From CAWUKT01 sp964352215 (lineage in GTDB: Bacteria > Bacteroidota > Bacteroidia > J057 > JADKCL01): DNA of 64,000 nucleotides. Both the position numbers and the translations under genes were made by a program. The notes under the pieces were generated by a model. That model made no database searches. It saw only the letters and a list, made by a program, of their open reading frames with translations, and was not told where the DNA came from. Positions 26,444 to 34,502 of the stretch are shown here, one piece after another (the first letter of the stretch is position 1; each line of letters starts with the position of its first letter). Location of the stretch: the NCBI GenBank assembly GCA_964352215.1, contig CAYGRE010000006.1, positions 1 through 64,000 of the forward strand, in the 5' to 3' direction.

Positions 26444-26935
26444 TCAGGCAATCGCCTGGTCTCCGGAATTGTTTGCTTCGTGTTTGCCGCCTGAGGGTTC
26501 GGAGCCCCTGCTAAAAGGATCACCGCTGTTCTGAGTATCCTTGTTGAAATTTCCATCTCCGCTTGACTTGTCATCCTTGAAGGTATCATCGGTCCAGCCA
26601 CAACGGCCTCTGCCCCTGCCCCCAAACCTGGCCTTCCACTGCTCCTTTTCTTCAGGAGTCATCTTCTCCATACGTTCCTGCCACCGTTTCTTCCACATCT
26701 CCTTGCGGTGTCCACCCCGTTTCCGGTAACGACCTCCACGTCCGCCCCAACTACCGAAAAGGATCCGGGAAAGAGCAAGCAGACCCAGCGCCTGTATCCA
26801 GGTGATTGTCCCGAGGCCAAACACGGCGGGTGCCAGCCAGTTCCAGAGTAACATCGTGACCAAAGAGCCTAAGGCGACCATGCCGAAGAAGAAAATGCCA
26901 TATTTGACGCCCTTGAGGATATAATATTTTTTCAT
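26444..26935 (-). CDS. Membrane protein with charged Arg/Gly-rich tail, paired with sigma factor
   Basis: The 163-residue protein has two hydrophobic helices (about 12-32 and 40-60, including WNWLAPAVFGL and QALGLLALSRILFG). A basic segment follows (GGRGGRYRKRGGHRKEMWKKRWQERMEKMTPEEKEQW), then an Asp/Ser/Gly-rich tail. Similar short membrane proteins accompany ECF sigma genes in Bacteroidota. It lies 12 bp downstream of the sigma factor gene on the same strand, so cotranscription is likely and an anti-sigma or stress-sensing role is plausible, but there is no classical anti-sigma domain. Confidence 0.7.
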   Translation of the reverse strand: MKKYYILKGVKYGIFFFGMVALGSLVTMLLWNWLAPAVFGLGTITWIQALGLLALSRILFGSWGGRGGRYRKRGGHRKEMWKKRWQERMEKMTPEEKEQWKARFGGRGRGRCGWTDDTFKDDKSSGDGNFNKDTQNSGDPFSRGSEPSGGKHEANNSGDQAIA

Positions 26936-26947
26936 GATTCATTTGTG

Positions 26948-27523
26948 TTAAAGTTCTGTGTACAACGATTCTAATTGTTTGCGCAAAGCTTGTACAGCAT
27001 GGTATTTCCGCATCCGCAAGGTGTTCTCTGTCTCACCGGTCAATTCAGAGATCTCACGAAAACGCATCCCATCAAACTCATGGAGTTCAAATACTTCCCG
27101 TTGTGCAGGGGGCAAATCTTCCAGCGCTTCCTGGATTGCCTCCCAGATAATTTCCTGCATCATCATCTCATCAGCACTGTTGCTGAGATCGGGCAGAATA
27201 TCCAACAACATAGGGGTATTCTCATCCGTCAGTTCACTCTCCGCGGCTGGTTTCTGCTTTCGGTAGAGGTCTGCGATCTTATTGCGGGCGACCCGGAACA
27301 ACCAGGAGCCCACCTTCTCAATCTGTTGCAAACCTCTGGTAGCTTCTACCAATTGCGTGAACACATCCTGCATAACGTCTTCAGCTTCCGCATCGTTTCG
27401 AACCCGCCCGCGGATGAAGGAAAGTAATCTCCTCCGTTCCTTGCGGACCGTCTCGTCGATGCGGTCATTTTGCTGTTCAGCCATGTATGTGAGTTCTGCG
27501 CTTTCCATCTTTGCGTTGTTCAA
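26948..27523 (-). CDS. RNA polymerase sigma factor, sigma-70 family (ECF)
   Basis: The 191-residue protein has sigma region 2 (about 28-100, RVRNDAEAEDVMQDVFTQLV and WLFRVARNKIADLYRK) and region 4 (about 130-185, LPPAQREVFELHEFDGMRFREIS and a helix-turn-helix with ENTLRMRKYHAVQAL). It lacks region 3, so it is an extracytoplasmic-function type. It probably directs RNA polymerase to stress or envelope genes. The downstream membrane protein is cotranscribed. The region 2 to 4 linker (PAAESELTDENTPML) is acidic. Confidence 0.9.
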   Translation of the reverse strand: MNNAKMESAELTYMAEQQNDRIDETVRKERRRLLSFIRGRVRNDAEAEDVMQDVFTQLVEATRGLQQIEKVGSWLFRVARNKIADLYRKQKPAAESELTDENTPMLLDILPDLSNSADEMMMQEIIWEAIQEALEDLPPAQREVFELHEFDGMRFREISELTGETENTLRMRKYHAVQALRKQLESLYTEL

Positions 27524-27596
27524 AGAGGAAGTCGGATGAGCGCCAATTATATTTCAAGAAAATAAATCTTTTTTTCGGATGGGCCATTCCTGAATG

Positions 27597-28130
27597 CTAA
27601 CGTTGGTTGGCCGGGTCATTCAACTCATGCATTATTCCTCGGATCCTGTTCATTCCCTGAGTGGAAAGGTAGACGGGTTGTCTCCCCTGAGGCCAAACTA
27701 TCCTTTCATAAATGTCGACAATGATCCCCCCTACTCTATCTCCTTGGTGGTAATACACAAAAGTTAAAAAAGGGGCGAAAGTGTTACTGGTGGTTGCATC
27801 ACCCTGAATCTGATACCACAATGCAACATTCAAGTCAGCGTGATGGGCTGGATAAAGCCTAGTGCCTGCTTCTATGTATTCCAAGGAAGACTTCTCCCAT
27901 TTCTCATCGAAACCAGTTCCAAATTGATCAAAAACAGTTCCTTCTTCGGACAATAGGCTTTGAGAATACAAATAGACCTCATCGTACCGAACACCAGGGA
28001 TTTGAATGCGCTCGTTTTGTGGCAGCAGAATTTCTTCTTTCGATTCAACCTGAGGTCCGGCCTCACAGGATGCAAATGTTATCCAGAAGAAGAGAATTGC
28101 AATGATTCGGTATGAATAAAGGCTATTCAT
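27597..28130 (-). CDS. Lipoprotein, unknown function
   Basis: The 177-residue protein starts MNSLYSYRIIAILFFWITFASCEAG, a lipoprotein signal with Cys at about position 22. The remainder has no motif I recognise; it includes RYDEVYLYSQSL and LWYQIQGDATTSNTFAPF. Its ATG overlaps the 3' end of the upstream GNAT gene by 8 bp, so it ends a four-gene minus-strand operon with the S46 peptidase, DUF2314 protein and GNAT enzyme. Confidence 0.65.
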   Translation of the reverse strand: MNSLYSYRIIAILFFWITFASCEAGPQVESKEEILLPQNERIQIPGVRYDEVYLYSQSLLSEEGTVFDQFGTGFDEKWEKSSLEYIEAGTRLYPAHHADLNVALWYQIQGDATTSNTFAPFLTFVYYHQGDRVGGIIVDIYERIVWPQGRQPVYLSTQGMNRIRGIMHELNDPANQR

Positions 28131-28677
28131 TCAATATCGCAAAATGAATATGGTCTTCCCATTCACCGTTGATCTGGAGGTAGCGGGGAGACATCCCAAC
28201 TTCCTGAAAACCCAGGCGGCGGATCAAATTGATCGACGGGGAGTTGGAGGGCATGATATTCGCCTCAACCCGATGGAGTTGCTCAATAGCAAACATATAC
28301 CAAATCCCCTTGCCCAGCGCTTCCGACATATAACCATGTCCACAGTGCGCCTCATCCTGCAAATAACCCAGGTAGGCATTCTGAAAAGCTCCTCTCACGA
28401 TATTGCTAAAGCGAATGTCACCTATAATATAGTCTGGTCTTTCCTGCAAACTGACCATGAACCGGTAGGATTTTCCATCTACCCAATCCCTCGCTTCCTG
28501 GTGCAGGAAACTCTCATTGAAATCACGGTCAAATGCAAAGTCGTTTTGTAAAGGAAGCCAGGGTTTGAGAAATTCACGGTTGCGGGTTCGGAAATCCAGA
28601 ATTTCATCTACCATTTCCGGGAGGGCAATCCGCAAAAGGAGTCGATTGGTTTCCAGAATGGTTTTTCTTTCACTCAT
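28123..28677 (-). CDS. GNAT acetyltransferase (RimJ/RimL-like)
   Basis: The 184-residue protein starts at the ATG at 28677, which overlaps the upstream DUF2314 stop by 4 bp (ATGA). RimJ/RimL-type features are LETNRLLLRIA near the start, WLPLQNDFAFD, the acetyl-CoA site QDEAHCGHGYMSEALGKGIWY, and HRVEANIMPSNSPSINLIRRLGFQEVG near the end. Family members acetylate protein N-termini or small amines. The Gln/Arg-x-x-Gly-x-Gly/Ala signature is slightly degenerate (H-C-G-H-G-Y). Confidence 0.85.
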   Translation of the reverse strand: MSERKTILETNRLLLRIALPEMVDEILDFRTRNREFLKPWLPLQNDFAFDRDFNESFLHQEARDWVDGKSYRFMVSLQERPDYIIGDIRFSNIVRGAFQNAYLGYLQDEAHCGHGYMSEALGKGIWYMFAIEQLHRVEANIMPSNSPSINLIRRLGFQEVGMSPRYLQINGEWEDHIHFAILNE

Positions 28678-29507
28678 ATATCCTCGTTGGCAGGTGGCCC
28701 CACCTTCCACTCATCCCCAACCTTATATACCCATATTTTGTCCAGGGTCTTGGTGCCATTGGGCAGACGACAAACCTCAGTCACCATCACCGTATAGTCA
28801 TCCTCGTATTCCCGAATTGGAAATGCGCGTTCAACCTCACTGAAATCCGGTAGCTCTCCGGAAGAAATATGGTCACGGAAAGCCTCCTCCAGGGTTTTAG
28901 CGGTAGCCTCGATGATGGCAGGGTCAGCTGGCATATTGGGGATCCGCCCCAGTAGATGGGACGCTTCCCGAAGGAAATGTTTACAACTCACCGCTGCTTC
29001 TATATCACCGGCAGAATAAGCGTCTTCCAGACAAAGAATAGCGCCTTCCGGAGTAGTATGGTCATGGGGAAAATAATCCACCCCATCATCTACGATCAAC
29101 CCAAGTGATTGGTCAAAATCGTTCTGGGCAGCTGGTTCCAACTGATCCCGGTAAACCCGAACCGTGTAGCCGCCAATCAGCCTCCCTCCTTCGACGATCA
29201 TCCAATCGGAGATATCCTCTCCCTGGACCAAGACCTTACTCCCCAAAGAAATATTTTGCAAGTCGACAGGCTCATTGCTGACCGTGCCGAAAACAGAACC
29301 GTCCTCATCAATTTTGACATCTCCCAGCCAAAGGTGCTCGGATGTTTCTCCTTCCTCCAGACGGACCTTGGCGGAAAAACTCCGCTGTCCCGGTTGAGGG
29401 GAGCGGAGGCTCTCTTCGAAATAGCCGAGGGTTTGCCGGGCCTTTTCTATAGCACGGTTCATCACCTCGTCCGTATTATCTGCGTAAAATACGTTGTCTT
29501 CAGACAT
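28674..29507 (-). CDS. DUF2314 domain protein
   Basis: The 277-residue cytoplasmic-looking protein carries a DUF2314-like region in the first 120 residues: ARQTLGYFEESL, SFSAKVRLEEGETSEHLWLGDVKI, GTVSNEPVDLQ, SDWMIVEGGRLIGGYTVRV. The second half (EGAILCLEDAYSAGDIEAAVSCKHF and KIWVYKVGDEWKVGPP) resembles an NTF2/SnoaL-like or DUF4878-type fold. Function unknown. It begins 3 bp after the S46 peptidase stop and its stop overlaps the GNAT start. Confidence 0.8.
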   Translation of the reverse strand: MSEDNVFYADNTDEVMNRAIEKARQTLGYFEESLRSPQPGQRSFSAKVRLEEGETSEHLWLGDVKIDEDGSVFGTVSNEPVDLQNISLGSKVLVQGEDISDWMIVEGGRLIGGYTVRVYRDQLEPAAQNDFDQSLGLIVDDGVDYFPHDHTTPEGAILCLEDAYSAGDIEAAVSCKHFLREASHLLGRIPNMPADPAIIEATAKTLEEAFRDHISSGELPDFSEVERAFPIREYEDDYTVMVTEVCRLPNGTKTLDKIWVYKVGDEWKVGPPANEDI

Positions 29508-29510
29508 AAA

Positions 29511-31685
29511 TTAGCGGCGGTCGACAATGTTCATTTCATCAATCAGGTGGCTGGCACCGGCATACTTATCAATGATGAACATCACATAGCGGATGTCCAC
29601 GATAATGTTACGGCAGCGTTCCGGATCAAACATGATGTCACTCATGGTACTCTCCCAACTGCGGTCAAAATTAATGCCGATCAGGTGACCTTCCCCGTTG
29701 AGAACCGGACTCCCGGAATTACCCCCCGTGGTATGGTTGGAGGCGGTAAAGCAAACTGGCAATTCGCCATTGTATGCCCAGCGCCCGTAGTCTTTGTTCT
29801 TGGCGAGCTCGATCAAACCATCTGGCAAATCAAACTCACGGTCACCGGGAACATACTTGGCCAGGACACCGTCCAGGGTCGTGAAGGGATTGTAGATGAC
29901 CCCATCCCGTGGCTCAGAACCCTCAACCTTACCCCATGCAATCCGCAAAGTACTGTTCGCATCCGGCCAGTATTTCTTGTCAGGAAAGACATTCATCATG
30001 CCCTTGACATACTTCCGCATCAACTCATCGTTCTGTCCCTGCCATACAAAATAAGCACCGGAAGCTTTCTCACGCCAGGCTCCCAAAACAGACTTCATCA
30101 GCTTGTAAGCCGGATCAGCAGTGATCTTCTTGGCCTTGCTGGTTTTGAACTTGTCAAGAAAAGCCAAAGTCCGCTCTTTGCTTACAAAATTAGATTCTTC
30201 AAAGACGTAATCCGCATACTCCGTATAATCGTCACCGTACTTTGCTTCAATTTCAGCATGGATATCAGGACGAAATTTGGGGTTGAGGGCCTCGATGTAT
30301 TGAGGATAAAGCACCCCTAAGATTTTCTGGTCTACCCAAGGCTGATAGTTCTTAAAAAATCCTTCCGCACTTTGACGCAGCCGGTCCAACTCAGCTTCCA
30401 ACTCACCTGCTTCTTCCAACTTCTCCGCATTCTGAGCCAATTTTTCATAACCAGACACGAAGCGGATAAACTCAGGCCCCACGTAAAAAAATTCAATCAA
30501 CATAGAACGGGCCATCATGAGTGCCTTTCCTTCTTCGTTGGAAGCTGCCAAATCTTTCAGGACATCTCCGTAGACAGGCTTCAATTCCGCATTTTCATTC
30601 ACCTTCTTCTCATAAGCTGCTTCCAGCGCCTCTTTCTTTGAGAGGGCATCCAAACGGGCCAGTCCTCGGTTCTCACCAATCCACTTCTTCCAGGAGTTGG
30701 CGATCCGCGCCTGCTTGGAGGCATACTGAATGCGAATCTCATCACTTGAAGCCATCGCACCATCTATAATCTCCAGCGTAGAAGCACGCATGTCGATGGC
30801 ATTGGGATTCATGGTTTCGGTCACAAAGCGTACCCAACTGGAATGGAGGTATTGCTGAGTCGTACCGGGGAAACCATAAATCATGGTGAAGTCACCAGCC
30901 TTGCTTCCGGTTATATTGATGGGAAGACTGTGCTTTGGCTTGTAAGGGATATTGTCTTCTGAAATATCGGCTGGCTTGCCATCTTTTCCAGAGTAAATCC
31001 GGAAGACGGAAAAGTCTCCGGTATGCCGGGGCCACATCCAGTTGTCCGTGTCTCCACCATATTTCCCTACCGAGCTGGGAGGAGCACCTACCAAACGTAC
31101 ATCGTTGTAGGTTTTGGTGACGATCATATAATATTCATTGCCATAATAAAATGGCTTGATCTCAGCGGAATGTCCTTTCTCAACCGACTCCACCTGCTTT
31201 TTCAAGGTTGCAATCCGCTCAGAAACCAATTGAGCGCGTTTGCCCGGATCTGTATTTTCGTCGATGTCCTGCAACACCTTCTTGGTGACATCTTCGATCC
31301 TGACGATGAAAGTTGCCGTGAGTCCGGGGTTGACCAATTCATCGGCATGGCTTTGTGCCCAAAATCCATCTTTCAGGTAATCATTCTCCAGGGAGCTGTG
31401 AGACTGAATCTGACTGAATCCGCAGTGGTGGTTGGTCAGAATAAGTCCCTGGTCAGAGATTACCTCTGCCGTACAACCACCACCAAAGTGGACAATTGCA
31501 TCCTTGAGACTCGATTTATTGACCGCGTAGATATCTTCTGCACTCAATTTCAGGCCGTCTGCCTGCATGTCCGACAAGAACATCTTAATAAGTGAAGGGA
31601 TCCACATGCCCTCATGTGCCTTAACGGAAAGACGTCCGGCTGCAAGAAATGCAACAATAAGGACGCTGATTTTAATATGCTTCAT
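29511..31685 (-). CDS. S46 family dipeptidyl peptidase (DPP7/DPP11 type)
   Basis: The 724-residue serine peptidase has a signal peptide (cut near VKAHEG) and the chymotrypsin-like triad of family S46: His in LILTNHHCGFSQ, Asp in WMWPRHTGDFSVFRIYSG, and Ser in GGNSGSPVL. An alpha-helical lid occupies the middle. S46 enzymes remove N-terminal dipeptides in the periplasm of asaccharolytic Bacteroidota. In the S1 pocket after the Ser motif, the residue set INFDRSWEST has Arg where DPP7 has Gly; Arg there gives preference for Asp/Glu at P1, so it is probably DPP11-like. It is the first gene of a four-gene operon. Confidence 0.93.
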   Translation of the reverse strand: MKHIKISVLIVAFLAAGRLSVKAHEGMWIPSLIKMFLSDMQADGLKLSAEDIYAVNKSSLKDAIVHFGGGCTAEVISDQGLILTNHHCGFSQIQSHSSLENDYLKDGFWAQSHADELVNPGLTATFIVRIEDVTKKVLQDIDENTDPGKRAQLVSERIATLKKQVESVEKGHSAEIKPFYYGNEYYMIVTKTYNDVRLVGAPPSSVGKYGGDTDNWMWPRHTGDFSVFRIYSGKDGKPADISEDNIPYKPKHSLPINITGSKAGDFTMIYGFPGTTQQYLHSSWVRFVTETMNPNAIDMRASTLEIIDGAMASSDEIRIQYASKQARIANSWKKWIGENRGLARLDALSKKEALEAAYEKKVNENAELKPVYGDVLKDLAASNEEGKALMMARSMLIEFFYVGPEFIRFVSGYEKLAQNAEKLEEAGELEAELDRLRQSAEGFFKNYQPWVDQKILGVLYPQYIEALNPKFRPDIHAEIEAKYGDDYTEYADYVFEESNFVSKERTLAFLDKFKTSKAKKITADPAYKLMKSVLGAWREKASGAYFVWQGQNDELMRKYVKGMMNVFPDKKYWPDANSTLRIAWGKVEGSEPRDGVIYNPFTTLDGVLAKYVPGDREFDLPDGLIELAKNKDYGRWAYNGELPVCFTASNHTTGGNSGSPVLNGEGHLIGINFDRSWESTMSDIMFDPERCRNIIVDIRYVMFIIDKYAGASHLIDEMNIVDRR

Positions 31686-31712
31686 GAATCAATCTTTGAA
31701 TTTAGCCGACCG

Positions 31713-31720
31713 CAAATTTA
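31713..31720 (-). promoter_or_regulatory. -7 element for the S46 operon
   Basis: On the minus strand the sequence reads TAAATTTG, a perfect TAnnTTTG. It lies 27 bp upstream of the S46 start at 31685, so it implies a leader of about 20-25 bases. Confidence 0.5.
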
Positions 31721-31847
31721 GTCAATTTTTCCTGTCAATTTCAGGGGCAGGCTATCCCAGGCAGGGAGGATTGTTGCGGGATGGTAAAATTCTCTGTAAA
31801 AATTGGTCCTGATCGGTCTTTTTATCTGGTTAACAAACCGATATTAT

Positions 31848-31886
31848 GGTGGAAAACTGTCACCCTTTTAGGGACAGTTTCCCACC
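31848..31886. repeat. Imperfect 14-bp inverted repeat in a 379-bp intergenic region
   Basis: GGTGGAAAACTGTC (31848-31861) pairs with GACAGTTTCCCACC (31873-31886) with one mismatch. The 11-base loop contains CCC and GGG that could extend the stem if two bases bulge. No T-run follows, so it is not a classic terminator. It lies between the divergent S46 and T9SS-cargo genes (31686-32064); the rest of that gap shows AT-rich promoter-like sequence and no gene. Confidence 0.6.
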
Positions 31887-32064
31887 AAAGACCCCATTGA
31901 ATTACATATCAATACAGTTGTCAAGCGAAAGAGGGCATTAATATCGTTATCGTTGATAAATCCATCGCTTTGTCTTTGCGTTCTCGACTGAAAATGAGTA
32001 AAATAGTACTCGAATTGCTGTTGTAAGATCGTCGAAAACTAATGTCGCTTATCTCTTTGAACCT

Positions 32065-33471
32065 ATGTCGCTGAATTCTCCGAACATTTTCCGGATATTT
32101 TGCCTCTTGTTGATCGCAGCAGGTTCCCTCCTGATGCAAACCGCATTTGGTCAGGGCTTGGTCGTGAACGAGATTTCCAACGGTCGGTTCAACAACTACG
32201 AATTCATCGAGCTGATCGTAGCTGTCGAATGCCCGAACGATACAGGGAGTGGTCTGGACATTCGAGGCTGGCGGGTGGATGACAACAACGGTGACTTTGC
32301 CTGCGACCCCATCAGCGATGTGGGAATTGCTACCGGACATATACGTTTCAATTATGCCTCTGAATGGGCCAATGTCCCTTATGGCTCCATTATCCTGCTT
32401 TACAACAATGTGAGCAAGAACAGCATGATCACCATGCCGGATGATCCTACCGATGCCAACAACGACGGAGTATATATCGTTCCGGTTAATTATTTGAACA
32501 TCGAGTACTGTGCCGGTGTACCCAGGGCGGCAGGTCAGAGTTGTGGGAATGTCGGAGCCACTGCGGATCCTTCCTACAACTGCCCCTACCCTTTTTACAA
32601 TGGCAACCCCTGGACCACCCGGATCAGACTGGCCGACCTTGGCGATGCAGCCCAGACCCGCAGAGCCGATGGCACCTATTTCCACGGGATTTCCTATGGT
32701 GGTGGAGAGATGAATGGGGGACCAGACAGCCTCATGGTAGGACATACGGATGGAGTCCGCAAGGACTATTATTTCAATGGCGGTGATTACAGAGACGTGG
32801 TAAACTTTGACACCTTTGCCAATATCCACCTCACCCCGAGCGTCCAAACTCCCGGTGCTCCCAACAACGCATTCAACCAGTCATTCATCGACCAACAGCA
32901 GATCAACCCTTGCGGTCCATTGCCCATCCTGCTTTCCACTTTTAAGGCAAATACACAGGAAAATTCGGTTCAACTTGACTGGACCTCAGTCATGGAATTT
33001 AACAGCCATGCGTATGTCATTGAGCGTGCACCCCATGGTTCACCAAAGTTTGAAGAAATTGGCCGAATCGGCGCAGGTGGAAATTCGGATGCAGAATTGA
33101 ACTACCGCTACATTGACTATGACCCCAGCCCGGGAACTTCCTTCTACCGCCTCCGCATGGTGGACCAAGATGGATCCTACCGATTCTCGGACGTATTGAA
33201 AATTCAGTTCATCGGAGAGCATATCGTTGTGAGTCTGGTTTACCCCAACCCAGTAGAAGAAATCGCCCACTTTGATATCTATTCGGCTGGGGAATACACG
33301 ATTGGAATTTATGACATGACCGGCCGCCTGGTGGTACAACAAGACTTTTTCCCGCAAACCGATCACGAAACTGCCGAATTTGACCTTTCCCGACTCGACA
33401 TGGGAATGTATATCTACCTGGTATACAACAACCGGGGGGTTACCAGCAAAGGCCGGTTGCTCAAGCAGTGA
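32065..33471 (+). CDS. Secreted protein with lamin-tail-like domain and type A T9SS sorting domain
   Basis: The 468-residue protein has a signal peptide ending TAFGQ and an N-terminal lamin-tail-like domain (GLVVNEISNGRFNNYEFIEL; DIRGWRVDDNNGDF). An FnIII-like segment follows (NSVQLDWTSVMEFNSHAYVIER; YRYIDYDPSPGTSFYRLRMVD). It ends in a type A sorting domain (VSLVYPNPVEE; YDMTGRLV; GMYIYLVYNNRGVTSKGRLLKQ). T9SS should export it and the end be cleaved and anchored or released. The lamin-tail module often accompanies nucleases, but no nuclease domain is present. Confidence 0.88.
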   Translation: MSLNSPNIFRIFCLLLIAAGSLLMQTAFGQGLVVNEISNGRFNNYEFIELIVAVECPNDTGSGLDIRGWRVDDNNGDFACDPISDVGIATGHIRFNYASEWANVPYGSIILLYNNVSKNSMITMPDDPTDANNDGVYIVPVNYLNIEYCAGVPRAAGQSCGNVGATADPSYNCPYPFYNGNPWTTRIRLADLGDAAQTRRADGTYFHGISYGGGEMNGGPDSLMVGHTDGVRKDYYFNGGDYRDVVNFDTFANIHLTPSVQTPGAPNNAFNQSFIDQQQINPCGPLPILLSTFKANTQENSVQLDWTSVMEFNSHAYVIERAPHGSPKFEEIGRIGAGGNSDAELNYRYIDYDPSPGTSFYRLRMVDQDGSYRFSDVLKIQFIGEHIVVSLVYPNPVEEIAHFDIYSAGEYTIGIYDMTGRLVVQQDFFPQTDHETAEFDLSRLDMGMYIYLVYNNRGVTSKGRLLKQ

Positions 33472-33570
33472 CAGGCAGGAGTCAGTACACACTTTTCATT
33501 TCTACTCAAAGTCTTATCGTCAAATTCCAGCTGAAAGGCCTGGGAAATCTCTTCAATGATATTCATACTG

Positions 33571-33578
33571 TAACTTTG
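33571..33578 (+). promoter_or_regulatory. -7 element upstream of the TauE/SafE gene
   Basis: TAACTTTG is a perfect TAnnTTTG motif 43 bp before the TTG start codon at 33621. A GGAG lies at 33592-33595, too far from the start to be a confident ribosome binding site. Confidence 0.4.
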
Positions 33579-33620
33579 GGAGCCGAAATTTAGGAGTTTT
33601 TGAATTAACTTGCCGCCGAT

Positions 33621-34397
33621 TTGGAGACCTACCTCATCCTCATTGCGCTCGCCATCGGACTCACCACTGGGTTTATCAATACCCTTGCTGGCAGTGGATC
33701 CTTGGTCACCCTCCCCTTCCTCTTATTCCTGGGACTGCCCGGTGATGTTGCCAACGGCACCAACCGGGTCAGCATCCTGGTTGCCGCATTGGTGGGTACG
33801 GTCACCCTCCGCAAGGAAACCCAGATGTCCCTCAAAGGAACTTGGATTTACGTCCTCCCGGCCGTGTTGGGCGCAATAGGAGGTGTGTTTCTCGCCATCA
33901 ATACCAAGCCCGATGTGATGGAAACCGTGATCGGGATCGTGATCGGCATCATGCTCATCCCTCTTCTTTTCAATCCCAAGAAGTGGCTACGGGAAGTTCA
34001 GGGAACTACAAACCCCAAATATAAACCCTATATCATCGCTTTCTTCGTGCTTACCGGATTCTACGGTGGATTCATCCAGGCAGGCAGTGGGCTCTTCTAC
34101 CTTTCAGTTTTTGTCCTTCTGGCCAACTACACCCTCCCCAATGCCAACGTCCTCAAAAACCTGATCATCTTCGCCTATTCTCTCCCTGTCCTTCTCATCT
34201 TTGCCTACAATGGAGATGTCGACTGGTTGATCGGTGGGATCATGGCTGCCGGACAAGCCGTCGGAGCCTGGATTGCCGGACGCTTTGCCGGCCGAAGTAA
34301 AAAGGCAGCAGTGTGGATTCACCGCTTGCTGATCGTGATGGTGGTCGCCAGTGTAATGAAGCTATTTGGTATATTTGATTGGCTGATTGGACAATAG
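33621..34397 (+). CDS. TauE/SafE family sulfite exporter-like permease
   Basis: The 258-residue membrane protein has the TauE/SafE signature: the N-terminal GLTTGFINTLAGSGSLVTLPFLL (G-x-G-x-G type loop), NGTNRVSILVAAL and, in the second half, GFYGGFIQAGSGLFYL. It has about eight hydrophobic helices. The family exports sulfite, sulfoacetate or similar anions. The start is a TTG (33621), because a stop lies just upstream in frame and no ATG fits. It stands alone on the plus strand. Confidence 0.9.
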   Translation: METYLILIALAIGLTTGFINTLAGSGSLVTLPFLLFLGLPGDVANGTNRVSILVAALVGTVTLRKETQMSLKGTWIYVLPAVLGAIGGVFLAINTKPDVMETVIGIVIGIMLIPLLFNPKKWLREVQGTTNPKYKPYIIAFFVLTGFYGGFIQAGSGLFYLSVFVLLANYTLPNANVLKNLIIFAYSLPVLLIFAYNGDVDWLIGGIMAAGQAVGAWIAGRFAGRSKKAAVWIHRLLIVMVVASVMKLFGIFDWLIGQ

Positions 34398-34425
34398 AAT
34401 TGTTTTTATAGAATAAGAAAATTCC

Positions 34426-34433
34426 TATCTTTA
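34426..34433 (+). promoter_or_regulatory. Possible -7 element of the eCIS-motif gene
   Basis: TATCTTTA matches TAnnTTTG at seven of eight positions. A TTG lies 23 bp upstream (34400-34402). It would give a leader of about 65 bases to the ATG at 34503. Confidence 0.3.
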
Positions 34434-34502
34434 CTCGTATTAGCGTCAGATAGAAGCTCATTGAGCAAGTAAGTCACCATTTCCTTATAGCAAGAACGTA
34501 TT

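Noticed and set aside
29109..30320. A 403-codon plus-strand frame opposite DUF2314 and S46 genes.
   Set aside because: It spans two real genes and the gap between them on the other strand, and has no recognisable domain.
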